DNA from: an uncultured Chlorobiota bacterium
GTDB taxonomy: Bacteria > Bacteroidota > Bacteroidia > Bacteroidales > JAADGE01
Direction of reading: 5' to 3'
Assembly (NCBI GenBank): GCA_947311445.1
Contig: CAMZKV010000079.1
Location: 1 to 39,186 of the forward strand
DNA length: 39,186 bases
Below, piece after piece: positions 1-6,571 of the stretch. A model generated the notes under the pieces. The model was not told the origin of the DNA, did no database searches, and worked only from the letters and a program-made list of their open reading frames with translations. Numbering within the stretch: the first letter of the stretch is position 1; every line of letters begins with the position of its first letter. The translations under genes and the position numbers were made by a program.

Positions 1-202
1 CTTGTAAGTTTTTTTTTGTTGTAACCGGAATTTTTTGTAAATCTTCAAGTTTATTTATTTCAGAAACTTTTATATTATTTTTAGCAAATAGTTTTTTATA
101 AAATATTGATTTTTCTGAAAGATATGTTAAAGTTTCTTTTAGTTTTTTTTCTTGAAATTCTTTGATTTTATCTTTGGACTGTTTTTCTATATCGGGTAAC
201 AT
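1..202 (-). CDS. Phenylacetate-CoA ligase (PaaK)-like protein, N-terminal part only
   Basis: This open frame begins with ATG at 202 and runs off the left edge, so only the first 67 residues are present. The peptide starts MLPDIEK, then has the pattern KLKETLTYLSEKSIFYKKLF and later NKLEDLQKIPVTTKKNL. This matches the N-terminal segment of phenylacetate-CoA ligases and related adenylate-forming enzymes, where an 'L..TL.YA.E.VPFYR..F' helix precedes 'I.SLEDL.KLPFTTK.DL'. The AMP-binding motifs would lie outside the window, so the exact substrate cannot be judged. It lies downstream of gltX on the same strand with about 490 bases between, and a TATTTTTG element just upstream suggests its own promoter. 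The family call is by remembered pattern and moderately sure. Confidence 0.7.
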   Translation of the reverse strand, partial: MLPDIEKQSKDKIKEFQEKKLKETLTYLSEKSIFYKKLFAKNNIKVSEINKLEDLQKIPVTTKKNLQ

Positions 203-215
203 ATTTCTTTTTTTG

Positions 216-223
216 CAAAAATA
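216..223 (-). promoter_or_regulatory. Possible -7 box of the PaaK-like gene
   Basis: On the minus strand the sequence reads TATTTTTG, fitting the Bacteroidota -7 consensus TAnnTTTG, 14 bases before the ATG. No TTTG lies at the right distance for a -33 element, and the implied leader is very short, so this is weak. Confidence 0.3.
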
Positions 224-549
224 TTATTTTTTTGTTGTTTTATGAAGTATCTATAACAAAAACACAATGCAAACACAAACTTTATTAAAAGTTTTATTTA
301 CTCTGAATAGTGTAACGATATGAGGCATTACGATAACATTAATTTTTAATTTTTACATTTTTCAGTTTCATTATTCTTAAAAATTAAGGTTTCAATTATT
401 AAATGTCATAAATTGTATTGAAAAAAAATATGAGTTTGACCTTAACAAAAACAATTTACATAACAAAAGTTTGTATAAGTAATGTGTTTATAGTTCTTTT
501 TATTTTATATTTGACACAAAATATATGGTGTTTTGTGTGAAGAGCTTAA

Positions 550-568
550 AATAAAAGCACCTTTTATT
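550..568. repeat. Perfect AT-rich hairpin between the PaaK-like gene and gltX
   Basis: AATAAAAG, a three-base CAC loop and CTTTTATT form an 8-bp perfect stem. It sits downstream of gltX on the minus strand. There is no adjoining T-tract on either side, so it is at best a weak terminator. Confidence 0.3.
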
Positions 569-690
569 GGAATAAAAAATGGTATTAAAAATAATGATTT
601 TTAAAAAAAACTTTATACTTTAATTAAAAAAAAAATTCAATTTTCAATTAAAAAACAAGTTGTAAAAAACAAACTCGAGAAACTTAACAT

Positions 691-2223
691 TTACTTTTTA
701 ATATTTAAAATTCCGTTTTTAATCCTTTTTAATGTTTCTTCTTTCCCTATTGTAGAAATAATATCAAAAATATGAGGACCTCCACCTGTTCCTGTAAGTA
801 GTAACCTCAAAGGGTTTAGAACTTTTCCAAAACTCAATTCATTTTCAGTAATAAATTTTTTAATAATTTGTTCTGTATGTTCACTTGAGAATTTGTCTTC
901 TCTAATACCACTTAAAATATCATGTATTTTAAACATTATTTCAGGAGTATCTTCTTTCCACTGTTTTTTTACAATTTTAGAATTATATTCAGTAGGGGTT
1001 TCAAAAAAGAAAGAAGACATTTTCCAGAAATCCGTTAAAAGAACCATTCTTTCTTTCATAAAACCAATTACTTTTTCAAGATATAAATTATCAGTTTCAG
1101 CACATTTATCTTTTAATTGAGGACAAAGAATTTTTGTTAAATTTTCACTTTTAGTATTTTTAAGATATTGTTGATTGTACCATTTAGCCTTTTCCGGAGA
1201 AAATTTTGCACCTCCTTTTTGCACTTTTTCAAGTTCAAATTTTTCTATTAATTCAGTCATAGTAAAAATTTCTTCTTCGTTCCCCGGATTCCATCCTAAA
1301 AATGCAATTAAATTAACAAATGCATCAGGCAAATACCCATTTTCTCTATATCCTGTCGAAATTTCATTTGTTTTAGGGTCTTTCCATTCTAATGGAAAAA
1401 CCGGAAAGCCTAACTTATCTCCATCTCTTTTGCTAAGTTTTCCTTTTCCGTTTGGTTTTAAAATTAATGGTAGGTGTGCAAACTTAGGCATTTCATCTTC
1501 CCAACCAAAACTTCTGTAAAGTAATACATGCAGAGGTAAAGATGGCAACCATTCTTCTCCTCTGATAACGTGAGATATATTCATTAAATAATCATCCACA
1601 ATATTTGCAAGATGATAGGTTGGTAAACCATCAGATTTGAATAAAACTTTATCATCAAGTTGCGAAGTGTTTACTTGAACATCTCCTCTTATAATATCTT
1701 TAACAAATAAATTTTCATTTTCAGGAATATTAAATCTAACAACATAGGAGTCTCCTGCTTTAATTTTTTTATTAACTTCTTCTTTTGTCAAAGTGAAAGA
1801 GTTTTTCATCTCTCCTCTTGTCTGGGAATTATATTGCCGAACTGATGAGCCGGATTTCACTAGTCTTTCTCTCATTTCATTAAGCTCTTCGGCTGTATCA
1901 AAAGCATAATAGGCTGTTCCGTTATCAAGAAGTATCTGAATATGCTTTTTATATATTTCTTTACGTTCTGATTGTTTGTAAGGACCATATTTTCCGCCTT
2001 CATTAATGCCTTCATCAATTTTAATTCCGCACCATTCAAGAGATTTCATTATATATTCTTCGGCACCTTCAACATATCTTGCTTGGTCTGTATCTTCAAT
2101 TCTTAAAAGGAAGTCTCCTTTATGTTTTTTTGCGAATAGATAGTTAAAAAGCGCGGTTCTTACTCCGCCAATATGTAGGGGCCCGGTTGGGCTTGGTGCA
2201 AAACGCACTCTTATTTTTTGCAT
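691..2223 (-). CDS. gltX: Glutamate-tRNA ligase
   Basis: This cytoplasmic class I aminoacyl-tRNA synthetase charges tRNA-Glu with glutamate using ATP. The 510-residue product opens with the catalytic signature PSPTGPLHIGG (residues 10-20, the HIGH-type motif). It carries KLSKR, the KMSKS-type loop, at 262-266 after GKG, as usual in GluRS. The RGEEW segment near 221-225 is also typical of the Rossmann active site. The C-terminal half is the anticodon-binding helical region. Length is normal for bacterial GluRS. ATG at 2223 is the natural start because the family motif begins nine residues in. A well-formed Bacteroidota promoter lies 22-53 bases upstream, so the gene is probably transcribed alone. 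In bacteria without GlnRS such an enzyme may also charge tRNA-Gln; the sequence read here does not decide that. Confidence 0.97.
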   Translation of the reverse strand: MQKIRVRFAPSPTGPLHIGGVRTALFNYLFAKKHKGDFLLRIEDTDQARYVEGAEEYIMKSLEWCGIKIDEGINEGGKYGPYKQSERKEIYKKHIQILLDNGTAYYAFDTAEELNEMRERLVKSGSSVRQYNSQTRGEMKNSFTLTKEEVNKKIKAGDSYVVRFNIPENENLFVKDIIRGDVQVNTSQLDDKVLFKSDGLPTYHLANIVDDYLMNISHVIRGEEWLPSLPLHVLLYRSFGWEDEMPKFAHLPLILKPNGKGKLSKRDGDKLGFPVFPLEWKDPKTNEISTGYRENGYLPDAFVNLIAFLGWNPGNEEEIFTMTELIEKFELEKVQKGGAKFSPEKAKWYNQQYLKNTKSENLTKILCPQLKDKCAETDNLYLEKVIGFMKERMVLLTDFWKMSSFFFETPTEYNSKIVKKQWKEDTPEIMFKIHDILSGIREDKFSSEHTEQIIKKFITENELSFGKVLNPLRLLLTGTGGGPHIFDIISTIGKEETLKRIKNGILNIKK

Positions 2224-2244
2224 CTTATTTTTTTTAATTCACTA

Positions 2245-2276
2245 CAAAAGTAAGGCAATATTATAAGATTTGCAAA
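2245..2276 (-). promoter_or_regulatory. Bacteroidota-type promoter of gltX
   Basis: Read on the minus strand, a -33 TTTG (2276-2273) and a -7 TACTTTTG (2252-2245) are separated by 20 bases. This fits the TTTG / TAnnTTTG promoter of the Bacteroidota housekeeping sigma factor. The predicted transcript start is about 15 bases before the gltX ATG. Confidence 0.65.
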
Positions 2277-2593
2277 AGGAAATTAAGGGTTTCTTTATTT
2301 TTCTACGAACAAATGCTAAACAAACGTAAAAGAGTATACGAAATATGTTTTACAACACTGTTCAAAACGCAAAAGTAAGTTTTGGTATTAGTTTTGCTTT
2401 TTGAGAATTTTAACATTAAAAGCATTGACTCTTGTTATCGTACCTTAAATCTGCAAACTAATAAAATTTTAAAAAAAATCTTTTTGAGTTTTTCTTTCCT
2501 AATTTTTAAACTTGATTTTGTTTTGAATACGTTTGATTTTTTTTATTTCAATATGAATTTAAAATAATTTCTAAACAGTTAAAAAAAATACTT
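2277..2593. other. Gene-free spacer between the gltX promoter and the transposase remnant
   Basis: The stretch is AT-rich with no supported gene. A second minus-strand TACTTTTG (2377-2370) lies here without a -33 partner. Below about 2580 no transposase similarity could be followed, so the element's 3' part is missing or unrecognisable. Confidence 0.4.
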
Positions 2594-3316
2594 TTATTTG
2601 CTCTTATATAATAATTGACTATTTTCATCAATAACATCAACAATTTCTTTGCTGTAATAACCGGCATCCATTCTTGAACGATATATTTTTATTTTTTGCT
2701 CAGATAATAAATTATATGCTCTTTGTAATGTTTCTGCTTGTTTGAATTTTACATTTGCATTACCATCTCTATTTTCAACGTAAACGATATTATTGCCAAT
2801 ACTTGCTATTCTGGGAAAATATCCTTTGTTTTTTTTTATAAGTACGCTTGGCGTCATAGTTATTATTGGATACTATTTGATTGTCTTAATCAAAATCAAA
2901 ATAGTTGTTTGGTTTTAATTGTTTTGTTAATATTAATAATTTAATATTCAACCTATTGAGAGCTTTGTTTAGATTGAAATTGCAAGACAAATTACTGGTA
3001 GATTTATAAATTTTATTGGGGGTGTTAGTTCGCTAAGACCTCTTAAAATGGTATCGGGGCTTGGCACTTTATTATTAGGTATTTCTTTTAAATGACTGCC
3101 CAAATGTGTGCTTATATCTTCATTAACATCTCCGCCACTTAAAAAAAAGTTTGTTAAATTTATAATAATATCACTGTAAGAAAAACCTTTAAATGTAACC
3201 CTTTTACCCAACTCATTATCAATTAGTTCGCTTAATCCAATTTGATTAAATTTATAATTTACAAAAGAAATTATTCCAAAAGGACTTACTGTTTTCAAAT
3301 ATTTTTGTAATTTCAC
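2594..3316 (-). pseudogene. Broken, truncated IS1380-family transposase
   Basis: Two fragments on the minus strand read as the N-terminal and central parts of one IS1380-type transposase. 3316-2969 has PFGIISFVNYKFNQIGLSEL and GGDVNEDISTHLG, then PSPDTILRGLSEL. 2857-2594 has IASIGNNIVYVENRDGNANV and later KIYRSRMDAGYYSKEI. Between them, reading frames can be joined by hand. A frameshift near 2998 leads into SNLSCNFNLNKALNRL and PNNYFDFD, then an in-frame TAA at 2888-2886, then DNQIVSNNNYDAKRTYK. A second shift lies in the run of nine A near 2835. A third shift near 2620 restores YYIRANKS after ENSQL. The C-terminal part of the DDE-type domain is not found. It is therefore a dead relic, and no intact terminal repeats were recognised. 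Confidence 0.85.
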
Positions 3317-3479
3317 GCCTGTAATGTTTATTTTTTTTCAGCAAGAAAAACATTTACAAATAAAACCCTTGCTATACTTTTATTAACAAGAGTTTACATT
3401 ATTTTTCTGAAAAAGCATTGCGGATTAAAGGTTTTACACACCCGAACAATATTTTATTAACTCTTTAAATTATTTTAAT

Positions 3480-4910
3480 ATGAAAAAATTCAACTTTTTA
3501 TTTTTTTTTATTGGTTTCGCATTGGTTTCTGTGAAAGCACAAACTTTTGAAGATTTCAATGCTTCATTTCCTGATTTGACTTTTTCAGTAACTGCATTTG
3601 GCGACTTTGATGGAGATGCGGATCTTGACCTTTACCTTTCAGGCTTTGACGGATCTAATGTCGTAGGAGGGTTATATGTTTATGAGTCTGGGGTGTATAC
3701 TTTATCTTCAACTGCAAACATTCCTGCTGTATATATGGGGTCGGCAGACTGGGGAGATGTTGATGGAGATGGAGACTTAGACATTGTTGTTATGGGTTCA
3801 GACGCTTCTTATACAGACATAACAGAGGTGTACAAAAACAACGGAGATGGAACTTTTACAAGTTTAAATACAGGAATAGCTCCCGCAGAACAAGGTGAAG
3901 TTACTTTTGCACATATTAATAACGATGCCTTCTTAGATATTAGTCTTTCAGGAATAGGAGCATCAGATAGAATTACAAAATTGTATAGTAACGATGGGTC
4001 TGGTGTTTTTACAGAAGTAACAAGCGTTACTTTACCAGGCATGAATCTAGGAAGAATTAAATGGGCAGATTACGATAATGATTCTGATTATGATTTTGTT
4101 CTTTCAGGGTATAATGATGAGGATGGAGGAACAAATACATTTTATACAGAGATATACACAAATAATGGAGATGGCACTTTTTCTGTTTCGGGAATAACAC
4201 TACACCAAGGTTGGTTAGGAGATACAGAGTGGGGAGATTATAACGGAGATGGATATATTGATTTAGTAATTTCAGGTACTGGTGGAGACGGAACAGAAAG
4301 ATTTACACTTTTATATAAAAACAACGGAGCAGGTGGTTTCACCGAAATAGACCCCGGTTTTCCTGGTGTTTCTCATAGCGGTCTAGAATGGGGCGATTTT
4401 GATGGAGATGGAGATTTAGATTTATTTATTGTAGGAGAAACAACAGCACCTGGTGATGGAAATAGTGTTTCTAAGATATATAATAATGAAGGAGAAGATG
4501 TTTTTACAGAAAGTTCTGTAAATAATTTAAGTTTTTCATATTACGGTGATGCTGATAGCGGCGATTTTGACGGAGATGGAAAAATAGACATAGTTATTTC
4601 AGGATATTCTAGTGCTAGTTTTGGATCAAGCAGTTCTACTTTATATAAAAACATAACACCTGTATCAATTTTCTTTATTGAAAAAAACATTTCAATATCA
4701 CCAATACCTGCAAAAAACTTCATTAAAATTGAAAGCGAGAGTAATCTTAATTTAGTAGAGATTTTTAATATAGCAGGGAAACTTGTTTTGGCAGAAAAGC
4801 AAAATCTAAAAAGTGTTGTAATAAATATAAAATCACTTAAATCTGGTATGTATTTTGTTAAAACATATACAAATAAAGGAAATAACACAAAAAAGATAAT
4901 TATTAAATAA
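3480..4910 (+). CDS. Secreted seven-repeat FG-GAP/VCBS beta-propeller with T9SS sorting domain
   Basis: The 476-residue product starts with a clear signal peptide (MKKFNFLFFF, ending near VKAQ at 18-21). The body holds seven Ca-binding-like FG-GAP/VCBS repeats whose acidic loops start at residues 42, 93, 145, 197, 253, 306 and 362. Examples are DFDGDADLD, DVDGDGDLD, DYNGDGYID and DFDGDGKID, each followed by a short strand ending in SG or a similar turn. The even 51-56 residue spacing predicts a complete seven-bladed beta-propeller. Residues about 403-476 (SISPIPAKNFIKIES, then NIAGKLV, then LKSGMYFVKTYT, ending KKIIIK) look like a type A T9SS C-terminal sorting domain, so export to the surface or medium is inferred. 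The ligand is unknown; adhesion or glycan binding is a family-level guess. It is a single-gene unit with its own terminator. Confidence 0.88.
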   Translation: MKKFNFLFFFIGFALVSVKAQTFEDFNASFPDLTFSVTAFGDFDGDADLDLYLSGFDGSNVVGGLYVYESGVYTLSSTANIPAVYMGSADWGDVDGDGDLDIVVMGSDASYTDITEVYKNNGDGTFTSLNTGIAPAEQGEVTFAHINNDAFLDISLSGIGASDRITKLYSNDGSGVFTEVTSVTLPGMNLGRIKWADYDNDSDYDFVLSGYNDEDGGTNTFYTEIYTNNGDGTFSVSGITLHQGWLGDTEWGDYNGDGYIDLVISGTGGDGTERFTLLYKNNGAGGFTEIDPGFPGVSHSGLEWGDFDGDGDLDLFIVGETTAPGDGNSVSKIYNNEGEDVFTESSVNNLSFSYYGDADSGDFDGDGKIDIVISGYSSASFGSSSSTLYKNITPVSIFFIEKNISISPIPAKNFIKIESESNLNLVEIFNIAGKLVLAEKQNLKSVVINIKSLKSGMYFVKTYTNKGNNTKKIIIK

Positions 4911-4943
4911 CTCAACAGTTTCAAAAATAAAAAATAAATTAAG

Positions 4944-4973
4944 CCGTTTTCTGAAATATGAAAACGGTTTTTT
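4944..4973 (+). terminator. Rho-independent terminator of the propeller gene
   Basis: CCGTTTTC (4944-4951) pairs perfectly with GAAAACGG (4960-4967) around an eight-base loop and is followed by six T. It lies 34 bases after the stop codon. Confidence 0.85.
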
Positions 4974-4974
4974 A

Positions 4975-4982
4975 TATTTTTG
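4975..4982 (+). promoter_or_regulatory. Possible -7 box of trxA
   Basis: TATTTTTG fits TAnnTTTG and starts two bases after the T-tract of the preceding terminator, 37 bases before the trxA ATG. No clear TTTG -33 element was found, as the expected position falls inside the hairpin. Confidence 0.4.
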
Positions 4983-5019
4983 CTAAAATTTAAAAAACAA
5001 TTATAAAAAAAAGATAACT

Positions 5020-5340
5020 ATGGCAGTATTAGAAGTAACAGATGCAAATTTTGACGAGATTGTATTAAAATCAGAACTTCCGGTGATGGTTGATTTATGG
5101 GCAGTATGGTGTGGTCCTTGTAAAATGATACATCCTATCCTTGAAGAACTTTCAGAAGAATATGAAGGAAAAGCATTAATGGTAAAATTAGATGTAGATA
5201 ATAACAGAAAAACATCCATGAAATATGGTATTAGGAATATCCCTACTGTACTTTTCATAAAAAATGGAGAAGTTGTTGACAAACAAGTTGGAGCTGTTCC
5301 AAAAAAGAAGTTTATTGAGAAATTAGAACCTATTTTATAA
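5020..5340 (+). CDS. trxA: Thioredoxin
   Basis: This small cytoplasmic dithiol-disulfide oxidoreductase reduces target proteins and is itself recycled by thioredoxin reductase. The 106-residue protein is a single thioredoxin fold with the WCGPC active site (Cys31, Cys34) after VMVDLWAVW. The cis-proline motif NIPTV (Pro75) and the KNGEVVDKQVGAVPKK strand-turn follow. Length is standard and there is no signal peptide. It is flanked by a terminator on each side, so it is a monocistronic unit. Its -7 box abuts the upstream terminator. Confidence 0.96.
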   Translation: MAVLEVTDANFDEIVLKSELPVMVDLWAVWCGPCKMIHPILEELSEEYEGKALMVKLDVDNNRKTSMKYGIRNIPTVLFIKNGEVVDKQVGAVPKKKFIEKLEPIL

Positions 5341-5359
5341 TTTAAATTTGATACAAACC

Positions 5360-5397
5360 AAAACTTTTCCAAAGACATAAAACTTTGGAAAAGTTTT
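5360..5397 (+). terminator. Terminator hairpin after trxA
   Basis: A perfect 15-bp stem (AAAACTTTTCCAAAG / CTTTGGAAAAGTTTT) closes an eight-base loop 20 bases after the trxA stop. The T's lie inside the stem, so it could act in both directions. Confidence 0.75.
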
Positions 5398-5419
5398 AAA
5401 AGCTTACACAAACAAGTAA

Positions 5420-6340
5420 TTGAAAAACATAGATAACATAAGTGAACTAAAACAATTTGAAAACCTAGAACTACTTGCAAAACAAGTCGTTGAAGGTTTT
5501 ATTACAGGTTTGCACAAAAGTCCTTTTCACGGTTTTTCTGTTGAATTTGCAGAGCATAGATTATATAATAAAGGCGAATCAGTAAGAAATATTGACTGGA
5601 AACTTTATGGCAAAACAGATAAACTTTTCGTAAAACGCTACGAAGAAGAGACAAACCTAAGAAGTAGAATTATTATTGACACTTCATCTTCAATGTTGTT
5701 TCCTTATAAAGACAAAAAGCTACAATCTAAATTAATGTTTTCTATCTATAGTGCTGCTGCACTAATTCATTTACTCAGAAAACAAAGAGATGCTGTTGGT
5801 TTAACTTTTTTTTCAGATGTAATTGAACTTCATACCCAAACAAAAATGTCTTCTGTCCACTCGCGTTTATTATATTCTAAACTAAATGATTTAGCTTTTA
5901 ATGAAACTCCGCTAAATAAAAACAGTAAACCCGCAGAATTACTGCATTCAATTTCTGACAAAATACACAAACGTTCACTTGTAATTATATTTAGTGACAT
6001 GTTCAGTTCTGAAAACCCAGAAAAACTTTTTGGAGCATTGCAACATTTAAAACACAGCAAACATGATGTTATCCTTTTTCATGTTACCGACAAAGAACAT
6101 GAAAGTGAATTTAAGTATCAAAATCGTCCATACAAATTTATAGATATGGAAACCGGCGAAACTTTAAAACTTAACCCAAATGAAATTAGAAATTATTATA
6201 AAAAAACATCCGGAGAATATAATAATAATTTGAAACTAAAATGTGGACAATATAAAATTGATTTTGTTCAGGCAGATGTAAAATCTGATTTTAAAGAAAT
6301 TCTTGTTCCTTTTTTATTGAAGAGAAAAAAATTGCACTAA
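5420..6340 (+). CDS. DUF58 family protein with vWA-like MIDAS motif, TTG start
   Basis: The 306-residue product belongs to the DUF58 group. It has the characteristic VRNIDWKLYGKTDKLFVKRY and EEETNLRSRI stretch (about 56-84), then the MIDAS-like DTSSS (Asp87, Ser89, Ser91) of a von Willebrand A fold. No membrane segment was seen. DUF58 proteins commonly sit next to MoxR AAA+ ATPases and vWA/BatA proteins, acting in complex assembly or envelope stress. No moxR or bat gene is nearby here, so the partner must be elsewhere. The start is a TTG: an in-frame TAA lies directly before it (5417-5419), and the first in-frame ATG is beyond the conserved core. A UUG start is therefore forced, suggesting low translation. 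Confidence 0.88.
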   Translation: MKNIDNISELKQFENLELLAKQVVEGFITGLHKSPFHGFSVEFAEHRLYNKGESVRNIDWKLYGKTDKLFVKRYEEETNLRSRIIIDTSSSMLFPYKDKKLQSKLMFSIYSAAALIHLLRKQRDAVGLTFFSDVIELHTQTKMSSVHSRLLYSKLNDLAFNETPLNKNSKPAELLHSISDKIHKRSLVIIFSDMFSSENPEKLFGALQHLKHSKHDVILFHVTDKEHESEFKYQNRPYKFIDMETGETLKLNPNEIRNYYKKTSGEYNNNLKLKCGQYKIDFVQADVKSDFKEILVPFLLKRKKLH

Positions 6341-6571
6341 TTTTCTATTTTTTCAAAATTCCATTCTTATACATATATCACTTTTTATCCCATTTTTTTG
6401 CATTTAATCACAATTTAGGGCAACTTGTAACATATATTTATATTTATATTAGTTATATATTCATTTTTGCAAGTGAGTTTGTTATTTTGTTTTACTTTGA
6501 ACAAAACATTGTAAGGCATCTCCTAAGAACTCAAAAGAAACTATTTTATTAATGATAAAAATACAAATTAC

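Larger units (their letters stand above)
203..690. other. Gene-free AT-rich spacer between the PaaK-like gene and gltX
   Basis: No convincing open frame, RNA gene or transposon end was seen here. It holds the possible promoter of the PaaK-like gene and one AT-rich hairpin at 550-568. The rest is low-complexity A/T sequence. Confidence 0.5.

Noticed and set aside
2382-2567. Plus-strand open frame of 61 codons between gltX and the transposase relic
   Set aside because: The peptide is low-complexity Phe/Leu/Asn from AT-rich DNA, with no family or promoter support.
3357-3396. Imperfect inverted repeat AAACCCTTG...AAGAGTTT as an IS terminal repeat
   Set aside because: The match is short and imperfect, with no corresponding copy found at the other end of the relic.
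4541-4924. Minus-strand open frame across the end of the propeller gene
   Set aside because: It overlaps the real T9SS domain in antisense, and no motif was seen.
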